Assembly (NCBI GenBank): GCA_013377115.1
Contig: JACAAW010000007.1
Coordinates: 1 to 51,308, forward strand
Origin: Bacteroidota bacterium
Lineage (GTDB): Bacteria; Bacteroidota; Bacteroidia; Bacteroidales; CG2-30-32-10
Length of the DNA: 51,308 nucleotides
Reading direction: 5' to 3'
The notes under the pieces are model-generated. The model saw only the letters and a list, made by a program, of their open reading frames with translations. It made no database searches and was not told the DNA's origin. The position numbers and the translations under genes were made by a program. Positions 33,478 to 42,942 of the stretch are shown piece after piece (positions within the stretch are counted from its first letter, which is position 1; each line of letters starts with the position of its first letter).

Positions 33478-33510
33478 TGAAAATAATTAAATCGATTTCA
33501 CCTCTCCACA

Positions 33511-35472
33511 ATGACTTTATCTGTTATTATTGTTAATTATAATGTAAAATACTTTTTAGAGCAGTGTTTATTGGCTGTTCAAAAAGCAATGCAGAATATT
33601 GACTCTGAAGTTTTTGTTGTTGATAATAATTCCGTTGATGGATCCGTGAAAATGGTTCAGGAAAAATTTCCTAAGGTAAAATTAATTTCCAACTCAGAAA
33701 ATGTCGGATTTTCCAAGGCCAATAATCAGGCTATTGAAAAGTCGCAGGGAAAATATGTTTTATTACTCAATCCCGATACCGTTGTTGAAGATGATACATT
33801 TTCTAAAGTAATAGCTTTTGTTGAATGTCACAACGATACTGGTGGCTTGGGAGTGAAAATGCTTGATGGAAAGGGTCGGTTTTTACCGGAATCAAAACGT
33901 GGATTGCCAACACCAGAGGTGGCATTTTATAAAATTTTTGGTCTTTCAAGACTATTTCCAAAATCCAAGAAATTTGGAAGATATCATTTGGGTTTTATTG
34001 ATAAAGACGAAATCAGTGAAGTTGAAATTCTTTCTGGTGCTTTCATGCTTATTAGAAAAGAAGTCTTAAATAAAATCGGATTATTGGATGAGGCATTTTT
34101 TATGTACGGAGAAGATATTGATTTATCGTATCGAATAATAAAGGCTGGCTATAAAAATTATTATTTTCCAGAAACACGAATAATCCACTATAAAGGCGAA
34201 AGCACAAAAAAAAGCAGCATTAATTATGTTTTTGTGTTTTATAATGCAATGATCATTTTTGCCAAAAAGCATTTTTCACAAAAGAATGCAAAAATGTTTT
34301 CAATGCTTATTAATATTGCTATTTATATTAGGGCTTTCATGGCAATAGCAAATCGGTTTTCAAAAAAAATATTTTTGCCATTAATTGACTCAATTATGAT
34401 TTTTGGAGGAATTTATGCCATAAAAAATTATTGGGAACTTAATGTTATTTCAGCAAATGGGGCTCATTATCCTTCAGCGTTTTTACAAATTGCGGTGCCA
34501 ATTTATATTTTGATTTGGCTTTTAACCGTCTATTTTAGCGGTGGTTACGATAAGCCCGTGAAATTAGTAAAAGTATTTCGTGGTATCCTTATTGGTACCA
34601 TCATCATTTTACTGATTTATTCCCTTCTTAGCGAAGCTTACCGTTTTTCAAGAGCGATAATTTTAATCGGAGCTTTATGGTCGGTAATTGCAATGTCCTT
34701 TTTTAGAATAATTCTGCATTTGCTTAATTTGAAATCATTTAAACTTGGTTCAACAAAAACCAAGCGTATTTCAATTATTGGGGAGAAAGATGAAGCTGAA
34801 CGAGTTGCAGGACTGATAAAACAAACCAATATTAATCCAAATTTTATTGGCATTGTTACGGTAACTGATTCTATTTCAAATAATAATACTGTTATTGGAA
34901 ATATCCTTCAAATTAAAGAGATTATCCAAATTTTTAAAATCGATGAGGTTATTTTCTGTGCAAAGGATGTTTCAGCCCAAAAAATTATTGATAATATGAC
35001 GGAGCTTCAGAGTTTGGAAGTTGATTTTAAAATTGCACCTCCAGAAAGTCTTTATATTATTGGTTCTAATTCAATTGACGATTCTGGCGATTTATATGTT
35101 GTAAATGTTAATGCAATTTCAAAAACTGAAAACAGAAGGAATAAAAGGTTAATAGATATCATCCTTTCCTTATTTCTTCTGGCGTTTATTCCTGTTTTTA
35201 TTTTTATTGTGAAAAACTTTTTTGGGCTTTTAGTAAATATTATTTTGGTATTGCTTTCTAAAAAATCTTGGGTTGGTTATGTTCCTGAAAATACTATCCA
35301 TAAATTGCCAAAAATAAAATCAGGAATCTTAAATCCTTTAGACATAACAAAAAGCAAGGAAATTTCAGAAGAAATTGCATTTAAAGTCAATTTATTATAC
35401 GCAAGGGATTATAGGATATCCAATGATATCAATATTTTCTTTAATAGCATGAAGTTTTTAGGAAGGAAATAG
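33511..35472 (+). CDS. GT2 glycosyltransferase fused to a degenerate sugar-phosphotransferase-like membrane half
   Basis: A 653-residue protein. Residues about 1-270 are a GT-A family 2 glycosyltransferase: VIIVNYNVKYFLEQCL, VVDNNSVDGS, NVGFSKANNQAI, LLNPDT (the DxD-like site) and MYGEDIDLSYRI (the ED pair). After about 290 come four membrane helices, a Rossmann-like CoA_binding_3-type unit (RISIIGEKDEAERVAGLI ... VIFCAKDVSA, about 413-510) and a last membrane segment followed by a C-terminus (KRLIDIILSLFLLAF ... LPKIKSGIL ... VNLLYARDYRISNDINIFF) that resembles a WbaP/PssE-type sugar transferase whose central catalytic region with the FRSM/Asp-Glu motif is missing. It probably transfers a sugar in polysaccharide or glycolipid assembly, with the second half as anchor or binding module. 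Confidence 0.85.
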   Translation: MTLSVIIVNYNVKYFLEQCLLAVQKAMQNIDSEVFVVDNNSVDGSVKMVQEKFPKVKLISNSENVGFSKANNQAIEKSQGKYVLLLNPDTVVEDDTFSKVIAFVECHNDTGGLGVKMLDGKGRFLPESKRGLPTPEVAFYKIFGLSRLFPKSKKFGRYHLGFIDKDEISEVEILSGAFMLIRKEVLNKIGLLDEAFFMYGEDIDLSYRIIKAGYKNYYFPETRIIHYKGESTKKSSINYVFVFYNAMIIFAKKHFSQKNAKMFSMLINIAIYIRAFMAIANRFSKKIFLPLIDSIMIFGGIYAIKNYWELNVISANGAHYPSAFLQIAVPIYILIWLLTVYFSGGYDKPVKLVKVFRGILIGTIIILLIYSLLSEAYRFSRAIILIGALWSVIAMSFFRIILHLLNLKSFKLGSTKTKRISIIGEKDEAERVAGLIKQTNINPNFIGIVTVTDSISNNNTVIGNILQIKEIIQIFKIDEVIFCAKDVSAQKIIDNMTELQSLEVDFKIAPPESLYIIGSNSIDDSGDLYVVNVNAISKTENRRNKRLIDIILSLFLLAFIPVFIFIVKNFFGLLVNIILVLLSKKSWVGYVPENTIHKLPKIKSGILNPLDITKSKEISEEIAFKVNLLYARDYRISNDINIFFNSMKFLGRK

Positions 35473-35560
35473 TTGTGGCATAAATGGCTGTCAAATAAAC
35501 ATTTTTATTTAAATATTCAGTCGATTTTTTCTTCGGCTTCAAACTTTTTCAATTATTATT

Positions 35561-35591
35561 TTTAAAGATTCCAAACAATTACTTAACTTTG
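35561..35591 (+). promoter_or_regulatory. Promoter of the E2 gene
   Basis: TTTA (35561-35564), 19 bases, TAACTTTG (35584-35591), a perfect -7 element. ATG at 35614. Confidence 0.65.
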
Positions 35592-35613
35592 TATAAACTT
35601 CAAAATTATACTT

Positions 35614-36876
35614 ATGTCGAAATTTGAAATAGTGATGCCAAAACTTGGTGAGAGCATTACTGACGCGACAATAACAAAATGGCTCAAAAATGTTGGCGAC
35701 CAAGTTTCAGAAGACGAATCTATACTCGAAATAGCTACTGATAAAGTTGATTCAGAAATTCCTTCACCAGTGAATGGAATTCTTGCTGAGCGGCTTTTTA
35801 ATGAAGGCGATGTTGTGCCAGTTGGCTCGGTTATCGCATTTGTAAATACTGGTGGGGAAATTGAAGCTCCAAAAGAAATGAAAGAATTGCCAAAAATGGA
35901 GGAGAAGCTTACTGAAGTTCCCTCAGAGATTGTTGTTGATTTACCAAAAGTTGAATTGAAATCGAATGGAAAGTTTTTATCTCCATTAATAAAAAATATT
36001 GCCTTAAAAGAAAATGTATCTTTAAGTGAATTGAATTCAATTATTGGTAGTGGCACAGAAGGTCGTATTACAAAAGACGATTTGTTTAAATATCTCGAAT
36101 CCAGAAAATTATCTAAACCTGAAAAAGCACCATTTCCATCAGCTGGTTTTCAAGTTGATTTTTCTCAAGGTGATCAAATTGTAGAAATGGATCGAATGCG
36201 TAAGCTTATTGCCGATCATATGGTAATGTCGAAACAAACCTCTCCGCACGTCACATCTTTTAATGAAGTTGATGTTACCAATCTTGTAAAATGGCGTGAT
36301 AAAAATAAAATCAATTTTGAAAAACGTGAAAATGAAAAACTGACTTACACTCCAATTTTTATTCACGCTATTGCCCAAGCCATTAAAGATTTTCCAATGG
36401 TAAATTCTTCTCTTGAAGGAACAAAAATAATAATACACAAAAATATTAATATTGGAATGGCAGTTGCCTTGCCGAGCGGAAATTTAATAGTTCCTGTTAT
36501 TAAAAATGCTGATCAGAAAAGTCTTTTGGGAATTGTAAAGGCCGTAAATGATTTGGCAGAAAGAGCTAGAAATAACAAGTTGCTTCCAGATGAAATTCAA
36601 GGTGGAACCTTTACCATTACCAATCTTGGTAGTTTCGGCAATTTAACTGGAACACCAATCATCAATCAGCCACAAGTTGGGATATTTGCTGTTGGAATCA
36701 TTAAGAAAAGGCCAATGGTAATAGAAACTCCTGATGGCGATTCTATCGGAATACGTCAAATGATGTATGCATCTTTATCCTACGATCATCGTGTTGTTGA
36801 TGGTGCATTAGGAGGAATGTTTTTAACCCGTGTTTCTCAGTATCTTGAGCAATTTAACGCTGAGCAATCCATTTAG
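35614..36876 (+). CDS. 2-oxoacid dehydrogenase E2 (dihydrolipoyl acyltransferase)
   Basis: A 420-residue E2. Lipoyl domain (about 1-78): MPKLGESITDATITKW and ATDKVDSEIPSP with lipoyl-Lys44. A linker follows, then the E1/E3-binding domain (about 120-160: LSPLIKNIALKENVSLSELN, GSGTEGRITKDD). The catalytic acyltransferase domain is about 190-420, with HRVVDG (H392, D396), and FTITNLGSFG. The DKVD around the lipoyl-Lys is common to E2 of 2-oxoglutarate and branched-chain complexes; because a fused branched-chain-type E1 is present in this window (6825), E2 of the branched-chain complex is the best guess. The two genes are unlinked. One lipoyl domain only. Confidence 0.92.
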   Translation: MSKFEIVMPKLGESITDATITKWLKNVGDQVSEDESILEIATDKVDSEIPSPVNGILAERLFNEGDVVPVGSVIAFVNTGGEIEAPKEMKELPKMEEKLTEVPSEIVVDLPKVELKSNGKFLSPLIKNIALKENVSLSELNSIIGSGTEGRITKDDLFKYLESRKLSKPEKAPFPSAGFQVDFSQGDQIVEMDRMRKLIADHMVMSKQTSPHVTSFNEVDVTNLVKWRDKNKINFEKRENEKLTYTPIFIHAIAQAIKDFPMVNSSLEGTKIIIHKNINIGMAVALPSGNLIVPVIKNADQKSLLGIVKAVNDLAERARNNKLLPDEIQGGTFTITNLGSFGNLTGTPIINQPQVGIFAVGIIKKRPMVIETPDGDSIGIRQMMYASLSYDHRVVDGALGGMFLTRVSQYLEQFNAEQSI

Positions 36877-37024
36877 TTGAAGGAAAGATTGATCTTAAGT
36901 TTTGTTAGAAAATTAAGGGTTTTATGTTTATAACTTTTTTTTCTAAAATAAGTTTTCGCTTAAGATTTTTTTAATTTAGACGGTCAAAATTTCTATTCAT
37001 TATCAATTTAAAATTGTTTTTTGC

Positions 37025-38758
37025 ATGAATAATAATTATTCTTTATATTTGATTAAAAGTACTTTATGTTTTGTTGTTTTTATTTTAATATTCCAAAACT
37101 TTGCATTTTCACAAAAAGGGAAAAATGGAGTTGATAATTTTTCTCAACAAAATTTCAAGGCAGCTATAGATGATTTAAAACCATTATTAAAAAAAGATAG
37201 TCTAAATGCCGAAAATAATTATAAATTAGGTATTTGTTATCTAAATACGAACATAGACAAATCATTAGCAATAAAATATTTGGAAGTTGCATCTAAACAA
37301 ACCAAAATCGATGGAACTATTTGGTTTGACTTAGGTCGGGCTTATTTGCTGAATTATAAATTTGAAGATGCAATAAATGCTTTTAAGAAATTTAAAAGTA
37401 CACCTGAAGTTAAAGATGATCCTTATATGCCTTCAACCAGAATGATTGAAATGTGTGAAAATGCGGTTGAATTAATGAAGAAACCAATCAATGTTAGTTT
37501 TAAAAATCTTGGAATAGAAATTAATTCGGCTTTTCCTGATTTTGGAGCATATGTACCAACTGATGAATCATTTATTGTATATTCCTCTAAAAGACCTGGG
37601 AATAGCGGAGGATTGCAAGATTTTGATGGTTTTACAACATCCGATATTCTTTATTCAACACAAAAAAACGATAAATGGCTAAAAGGAAAAAGTTTGGGAA
37701 TCAATATTAATTCTCCCTTGGTTGAAGAAACTGCTGGTCTTTCGGCAGATGGAAATAATATTTTTGTTTTTGTTGACAATGCTGAGGGTTTAAATGATAT
37801 TTTTATTTCAAACAGAAAAGGTAAAACTTTTCAAAAATCTGTTTCATTAGGTCCAATGATTAATGGAAGTGAAGTTGAATCATCCGCAGCATTATTTCCT
37901 GATGGAAAAACTTTGATTTTTTCGAGTGATAGGGCAGAAAATAATTATGGAGGAAAAGATTTGTATATTTCCAATAAATTACCATCTGGTGAATGGGGTA
38001 AACCAGTAAATTTAGGCGATGTTATCAATACCAAATATGACGAAGATTTCCCTTATCTGGCTTCCGATGGCAAAACATTATACTTTGCTTCACAAGGTCA
38101 CAATAGCATGGGAGGATTTGATTATTTTAAATCAGTTTGGGACGAAAAAGCAAATTCATGGTCTGATGCAATGAATCTAGGATATCCTTTAAATACAACC
38201 GATGATGAAAAAACAATTTCTTTTTCAGCTTCGGGCAGGTATGCTTATATTTCAGCGCTCCGAAAAGAAGGTTTCGGAGATATGGATATTTACAGGGTTA
38301 CTTTCAATGATATTGCTCCTTTATATACTGTTATAAAAGGAGTATTATTGAATAAGGATTCCTCAAATGTTTTTGAAATAAAACCAGTTGCTATTGACTC
38401 AGTTGCCATTAAAGACTCTATTAATTTAGCAAAAGAGCAAAAAAATAAATCAACGAATAAGAAGAATGTTCCTAAGAAAGTTGAAGTGAAGGTTGAAAAA
38501 CCTGTTGTGGAATCAAAACCCGTAATTCAATTATCTATTATCAATAAGATTACCCAAAAAATAGTGGGAGTTTATACTCCAAATAATATTACTGGAAAGT
38601 TTACCATAATTTTGCTTCCTGGTGAATATTCCTTAGTTTGTGAAAGTAACAAGTATCAAAAGTATACCGAAGATATTACTATAAGAGAAGAAGGAGTTGG
38701 GAATAACGAAATGTCAAAAACAATTTTTCTAAACCAAAATGCTGAAATAAAAAAATAA
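37025..38758 (+). CDS. Exported TPR / PD40 beta-propeller protein
   Basis: A 577-residue envelope protein. Signal peptide to about residue 29 (QNFAFSQ). Then three TPR-like repeats (about 35-155: NFKAAIDDLKPLLKKDSLNAEN, IWFDLGRAYLLNYKFEDAINA). A PD40/WD40-like propeller covers about 160-440: FGAYVPTDESFIVYSSKR, VESSAALFPDGKTLIFSSDR, DEDFPYLASDGKTLYFASQGH, DDEKTISFSASGRYAYISA. A Lys/Val-rich linker and a small beta domain close the protein. In Bacteroidota, TPR-PD40 proteins often end in an OmpA peptidoglycan-binding domain (PorE-like); none is seen here, so it is a relative without that anchor. It is the first gene of a three-gene run with the exonuclease and FAH-like genes. Confidence 0.87.
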   Translation: MNNNYSLYLIKSTLCFVVFILIFQNFAFSQKGKNGVDNFSQQNFKAAIDDLKPLLKKDSLNAENNYKLGICYLNTNIDKSLAIKYLEVASKQTKIDGTIWFDLGRAYLLNYKFEDAINAFKKFKSTPEVKDDPYMPSTRMIEMCENAVELMKKPINVSFKNLGIEINSAFPDFGAYVPTDESFIVYSSKRPGNSGGLQDFDGFTTSDILYSTQKNDKWLKGKSLGININSPLVEETAGLSADGNNIFVFVDNAEGLNDIFISNRKGKTFQKSVSLGPMINGSEVESSAALFPDGKTLIFSSDRAENNYGGKDLYISNKLPSGEWGKPVNLGDVINTKYDEDFPYLASDGKTLYFASQGHNSMGGFDYFKSVWDEKANSWSDAMNLGYPLNTTDDEKTISFSASGRYAYISALRKEGFGDMDIYRVTFNDIAPLYTVIKGVLLNKDSSNVFEIKPVAIDSVAIKDSINLAKEQKNKSTNKKNVPKKVEVKVEKPVVESKPVIQLSIINKITQKIVGVYTPNNITGKFTIILLPGEYSLVCESNKYQKYTEDITIREEGVGNNEMSKTIFLNQNAEIKK

Positions 38759-38759
38759 A

Positions 38760-39584
38760 ATGAATCTAAAACTAACCAAACCAATCGCCTTTTTTGATTT
38801 AGAAACAACAGGAATTAATGTTGTAACTGATAGAATAGTTGAGATTTGTTTATTAAAATTGAACCCAGATAATACTCAGGAATTAAAAACTTTACGAATT
38901 AATCCCACAATTCCAATTCCAGCTGTTACTACTGCAATTCATGGAATTACAGATGAAGATGTTAAAGATTGTCCCACTTTTAAAGAGCTTGCGAAAAGTC
39001 TGGCACAATTTCTTGCCAATACAGATTTGGCTGGATATAATTCAAATAAATTTGATGTTCCGCTTTTGGTTGAAGAATTTCTAAGGGCTGGTGTTGATTT
39101 TGATCTAAAGGGCAGGAGATTGGTTGATGTTCAGAATATTTTTCATAAAATGGAACCTAGAACTTTGGTTGCAGCTTATAAATTTTATTGTAATCAAGAT
39201 TTAATAAATGCACATGGAGCAGAAGCTGACACCATGGCAACCTTTGAAGTGTTAAAATCACAGTTAGATAAATATGAAAATGTTGAAGTAAAAGATGCCA
39301 AGGGCAATTTAGTTAAACCAATTGTTAATGATATTCAAGCTTTACATGATTTTTCTTATAATTCGAAAAATGTTGATTTAGTGGGGCATTTGGTTTATAA
39401 TGACAAAGGTGTTGAAACATTTAATTTTGGTAAACATAAAAGTAAAACTGTGGAATCTGTTTTTAAAATGGAACCTTCATATTACGATTGGATGATAAAA
39501 AGTGATTTTCCTTTATCAACCAAAAATGCGATAACTGCAATAAAATTGAGAGGGTTTAATAATTCATCTGTGAATATCAGCTAA
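38760..39584 (+). CDS. DEDDh 3'-5' exonuclease with C-terminal DUF3820-like part
   Basis: A 274-residue exonuclease of the DnaQ (DNA polymerase III epsilon) family. Exo I FDLETTG (Asp14, Glu16), Exo II region with LAGYNSNKFDVPLLVEEF (Asp ~99), and Exo III HGAEADTMAT (His ~148, Asp ~153) define a DEDDh enzyme. The final 60 residues (ETFNFGKHKSKTVESVFKMEPSYYDWMIKSDFPL) match DUF3820, a short unit often attached to such exonucleases. It probably trims DNA 3' ends in repair or turnover rather than proofreading in the replicase. It begins one base after the previous stop and is followed after 6 bases by the FAH-like gene. Confidence 0.88.
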   Translation: MNLKLTKPIAFFDLETTGINVVTDRIVEICLLKLNPDNTQELKTLRINPTIPIPAVTTAIHGITDEDVKDCPTFKELAKSLAQFLANTDLAGYNSNKFDVPLLVEEFLRAGVDFDLKGRRLVDVQNIFHKMEPRTLVAAYKFYCNQDLINAHGAEADTMATFEVLKSQLDKYENVEVKDAKGNLVKPIVNDIQALHDFSYNSKNVDLVGHLVYNDKGVETFNFGKHKSKTVESVFKMEPSYYDWMIKSDFPLSTKNAITAIKLRGFNNSSVNIS

Positions 39585-39590
39585 GGAAAT

Positions 39591-40181
39591 ATGAAAATTA
39601 TTTGTGTTGATTTTAACTATTGCAATAACATTTATCCTAATCCAATTATTTATCTAAAGCCCGAGACTGTTATTATTCGAAATCAGCAACCATTTTTTTA
39701 CCCTGATTTTTCGAAGGAAGTAAATTGCAATACTGCTATTGTTATTAAAATCTCGAAGTTAGGGAAGAATATTAAATCAAAATTTGCAAAAACATATTAT
39801 AGTGAATTTGGTGTAAGTTTAAATTTTCTTGCTAATGATGTTTTAGCTGAAGCTATTGAAAATAAGCAGCCCTGGGATTTAGCAACTTCTTTTGATAATT
39901 CAACTGTCATAAGTGATTTTATCAAAATTGATGAAATTGATGGTTTTGAGAATTTTTCAATAAAGCTTTTCCTTAATGGAAATATGGATTCCAATTTTTT
40001 TAATTCTAGTTTTAAACTTAATGTTGATGCCATAATCGAAGAGATTTCTAAATATTTCTTATTGAAAATTGGAGATTTTATTTTTATCAATACATATCAG
40101 AAAACCAAACCTGTCAAAATAGGCGATTCTGTTGAGGTAATTGCGGATGATAAAAAAATAGTGGGTATAAAAGTGAAGTAG
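39591..40181 (+). CDS. FAH-family protein with lost metal and catalytic residues
   Basis: A 196-residue protein that aligns along its length with fumarylacetoacetate-hydrolase-type enzymes of Bacteroidota (for example starts IICVxxNY, then FFYPDFS, FGVSLNFLANDV, PWDLATSFDNSTVISDF). The metal-binding H-x-E-x-E motif reads NCNTA here (45-49), so both Glu are lost; the later Asp ligand is kept (D83), and the Lys that precedes the catalytic Phe-Asp is Thr99 (ATSFD). Activity in the usual way is therefore unlikely: a pseudoenzyme is probable. Conservation of the rest of the fold and a tight operon position (6 bases after the exonuclease) suggest a retained role, unknown. Confidence 0.8.
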   Translation: MKIICVDFNYCNNIYPNPIIYLKPETVIIRNQQPFFYPDFSKEVNCNTAIVIKISKLGKNIKSKFAKTYYSEFGVSLNFLANDVLAEAIENKQPWDLATSFDNSTVISDFIKIDEIDGFENFSIKLFLNGNMDSNFFNSSFKLNVDAIIEEISKYFLLKIGDFIFINTYQKTKPVKIGDSVEVIADDKKIVGIKVK

Positions 40182-40244
40182 AATTATTCTATTTTTTGCT
40201 TGCTAATTATGTTTAATTTTGATTTCTCAAACTAAAATATTCAG

Positions 40245-40862
40245 ATGTTGACTTATCTTTTTATTGCAATTTCCGCTATTTTCTCTTTCCTTGCCTTTAG
40301 CAATCAGAGTCTATTTGATAATTTAAAATTCAATCCATACATCATTTTAAATAGAAAACAGTGGTACCGATTTTTTTCCTACTCAGTAATCCATGCCGAC
40401 TGGATGCATTTAATGATAAATATGTTTGTTCTTTATTCCTTTGGAGGAATTGTGGAAAGGTACTTTGTAAATTATTTCGACTCAAAAGGTTATTTGTATT
40501 TTGGTCTGCTTTATATTGGTTCTGTTTTTATGTCAGTTGTTCCTTCGTTCGAAAAACATAAAAAAAATGCATATTACAATGCTGTTGGTGCTTCTGGAGC
40601 AGTTTCTGCAGTTGTGTTTTCCAATATTATTTTTAATCCAATGGGTAAAATTGGATTTATGTTTCTTCCATTCGCAATGCCTTCCTTTGTTTTTGGACTT
40701 TTATATTTAGTCTATTCTGCATATATGTCCAGAAAAGGAACAGATAATATTGGCCATGATGCCCATTTTTTTGGAGCTTTATTCGGAATGATGTTTACAA
40801 TTGCAGTGAAACCATCCCTTTTCATGTTTTTTATCCACCAAATACAGGCCTATTTCAACTAA
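40245..40862 (+). CDS. Rhomboid-family intramembrane serine protease
   Basis: A 205-residue membrane protease with six or so helices. Catalytic Ser117 is in VGASGAV and His174 in HDAHFFGALFG; the oxyanion-helping H50-x4-H55-L-M-I-N59 motif in helix 2 (VIHADWMHLMINMF) is intact, so it should be active. It cuts single-pass membrane proteins within or near the membrane; the substrate is unknown. TAATTTTG at 40214-40221 may be its -7 element. It begins 63 bases after the FAH-like gene and ends in a four-base overlap with the convergent yqgE gene. Confidence 0.92.
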   Translation: MLTYLFIAISAIFSFLAFSNQSLFDNLKFNPYIILNRKQWYRFFSYSVIHADWMHLMINMFVLYSFGGIVERYFVNYFDSKGYLYFGLLYIGSVFMSVVPSFEKHKKNAYYNAVGASGAVSAVVFSNIIFNPMGKIGFMFLPFAMPSFVFGLLYLVYSAYMSRKGTDNIGHDAHFFGALFGMMFTIAVKPSLFMFFIHQIQAYFN

Positions 40863-41422
40863 TTTAGAATTGGATCCAAAGGATAATTAACCCATTGGGC
40901 GTAATCTTTTCCTAAGTTTTTAAGAACATTTTTCCATAAACTTTCTGGAGAAACTCCTAAAATTTGATCTAATTCCTCCTTTATTACCAACCATGAATGC
41001 TCTTCTAATTCTTTATCCAATTGTTTTGGTTGCCATCCAGCGTATCCAACGAAAAATCTAAATTGATCAGGAACAACTTCTTCATTTGCAATTAAAGTTT
41101 TTAGTGTTTCAATGTTTCCTCCCCAATACAAACCTTTCATTATTTCAATACTTCCATCAATTTTCTCGCCAACAGTATGAAGCATGAATAAATTATCTGG
41201 TTTTACTGGACCTCCCAAGTATACTTTTGAATCGAACCTTGGGAAATCAGAATAAACATCATTAATTTTTATATCGATAGGCTTATTGATAATCAAACCA
41301 AAAGAACCATCGTCACCGTGTTCAGCCAATAAAATAACCGAACGTTTGAAATAGTAATCTTTAAGAAAAGGTTCAGAAACTAAAAGTTTCCCTTGCGAAG
41401 GATTCGATAATTCCGGTTTCAT
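40859..41422 (-). CDS. yqgE: YqgE/AlgH family protein
   Basis: A 187-residue cytosolic protein of the UPF0301 (YqgE/AlgH) family. The N-terminus QGKLLVSEPFLKDYYFKRSVILLAEHGDDGSFGLIINKP is the family signature, then VYLGGPVKPDNLFMLHT and FRFFVGYAGWQPKQLDKELEEHSWLV. The function is unknown; it may influence gene expression or sulfur-related or gas sensing. The family is widespread and conserved at this length, so the call is safe. Stops overlap the convergent rhomboid gene by four bases. Confidence 0.93.
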   Translation of the reverse strand: MKPELSNPSQGKLLVSEPFLKDYYFKRSVILLAEHGDDGSFGLIINKPIDIKINDVYSDFPRFDSKVYLGGPVKPDNLFMLHTVGEKIDGSIEIMKGLYWGGNIETLKTLIANEEVVPDQFRFFVGYAGWQPKQLDKELEEHSWLVIKEELDQILGVSPESLWKNVLKNLGKDYAQWVNYPLDPILN

Positions 41423-41547
41423 AACTTGAAATTTAAATTAACAAATTTTTATTTTTTTTACTTATTTTAGCAAACGCTTTTAAATATCAAATCGCAATGC
41501 TATAATGGTGATCGATTTTGTATTTACAAATATAATACCATGAAAGA

Positions 41548-42942
41548 ATGAAAAGGGCTGATAATAATCATATTTATAAAAAGTTCCGAACAACATACGA
41601 AACCTTTGTTTACGAATGCTATACTATCAATAAGAATGAAGCGGAAGTAGTTTTGAACTTTCAATTTAATTTGTCAAATCTATATTACTTTAATCCCGAA
41701 ATACGAATTCCCAAAAAATCCTTTTTTGTCAATGACAATATGTCAGATGATTTATTGAATAATATCGTTTTCAATATCGGAATGATAGAATTGGTAAGTT
41801 ATTGGAAAACTGCTTGTCCAAAAAAAGTAATTATTAAGCCATTTTCACTTTCAAAATCTCAAATTGATTTTTGGAAAAAGATTTATTTCAATGGCTTGGG
41901 AGAGTTTTTCTATTTAAATTCAATAGAAGCAGATATCAACAATTTCATGGAAATTGAGGTTGATTCTGATAAAAAGTTTACTAAAGTAAATATCAACAAT
42001 AGTTCTTCAACCATTATTCCAATTGGTGGAGGCAAAGATTCCATTGTAACACTTGAATTGCTGAGGAAATTCTCTGAAAATAACCTCTGTTTAATCATGA
42101 ATCCAAGAGGAGCCACAGTTAAAACCATTGAAACTGCGGGTTATTCAATGAATGATGTGTTTGAGATTCACCGAAAAATTGATCCTTTGCTTTTGGAGTT
42201 AAATTCACAAGGTTTTTTGAATGGTCATACGCCATTTTCGGCATTGCTTGCTTTCGTTACGGTATTGGCGGCCTTGTTAACGAATAGGAAGCACATTGCT
42301 TTGTCGAACGAGAACAGTGCAAACGAATCTACAGTTGCTGATACCAATATCAATCATCAATATTCTAAATCATTCGAATTTGAAAATGATTTTAGGAATT
42401 ATGTAAGCGAAAATATTTCCGAAAGTTTTAATTATTTCAGTTTTTTAAGGCCGCTCGACGAAATTCAGATAGCCAAATTATTTTCAAAATTTCCAAAATA
42501 TCACAAGGTTTTTAGGAGTTGTAACGCAGGAAGCAAAACTGATGTATGGTGCGGTAATTGCCCAAAATGTATGTTTGTTTACATTATCCTTTCTCCTTTT
42601 TTAGAAAAGGAAAAAATGATTGAGATTTTCGGTAAAAACTTGTTGGAAGATAAAAATTTGACCTTGTATTTCGATCAATTAACAGGAATTGAAAAAGTGA
42701 AGCCTTTTGAATGTATTGGTACTGTTGATGAAGTAAATTGGTCGCTCAATAAAATTATCGAAAAGCAAAAAGATTCAGAACTCCCATATTTGTTAAAACA
42801 TTATGTTTCTAATCATAATTTTCAAAATATTAAATTGAAATTTGATGAAAATCTAATCAATCATTTTAATTCAGAGCATTTTCTCATTCCGGAATTTGAA
42901 GCAATTTTAACAGAAAAACTCCATGAAGACATTATTAAATAA
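41548..42942 (+). CDS. murL: UDP-MurNAc-L-Ala-L-Glu epimerase-like protein (MurL)
   Basis: A 464-residue protein matching MurL, the enzyme that epimerises UDP-MurNAc-L-Ala-L-Glu to the D-Glu form in Xanthomonas. Visible blocks: IPIGGGKDSIVTLELL (about 156-171, an ATP-pyrophosphatase-like P-loop), GHTPFSALLAF, ALSNENSANES, NHQYSKSFEFE (about 269-279), FLRPLDEIQIAKLF, RSCN, WCGNCPKC (about 334-341, Cys-rich) and KPFECIGTVDEV. These agree with what I recall of MurL. It overlaps the next gene, a MurD homologue, by 20 bases, so the two are translated together. A three-codon open frame (41540-41551) ends over its start codon. This would replace the usual MurI-made D-Glu route. Confidence 0.88.
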   Translation: MKRADNNHIYKKFRTTYETFVYECYTINKNEAEVVLNFQFNLSNLYYFNPEIRIPKKSFFVNDNMSDDLLNNIVFNIGMIELVSYWKTACPKKVIIKPFSLSKSQIDFWKKIYFNGLGEFFYLNSIEADINNFMEIEVDSDKKFTKVNINNSSSTIIPIGGGKDSIVTLELLRKFSENNLCLIMNPRGATVKTIETAGYSMNDVFEIHRKIDPLLLELNSQGFLNGHTPFSALLAFVTVLAALLTNRKHIALSNENSANESTVADTNINHQYSKSFEFENDFRNYVSENISESFNYFSFLRPLDEIQIAKLFSKFPKYHKVFRSCNAGSKTDVWCGNCPKCMFVYIILSPFLEKEKMIEIFGKNLLEDKNLTLYFDQLTGIEKVKPFECIGTVDEVNWSLNKIIEKQKDSELPYLLKHYVSNHNFQNIKLKFDENLINHFNSEHFLIPEFEAILTEKLHEDIIK

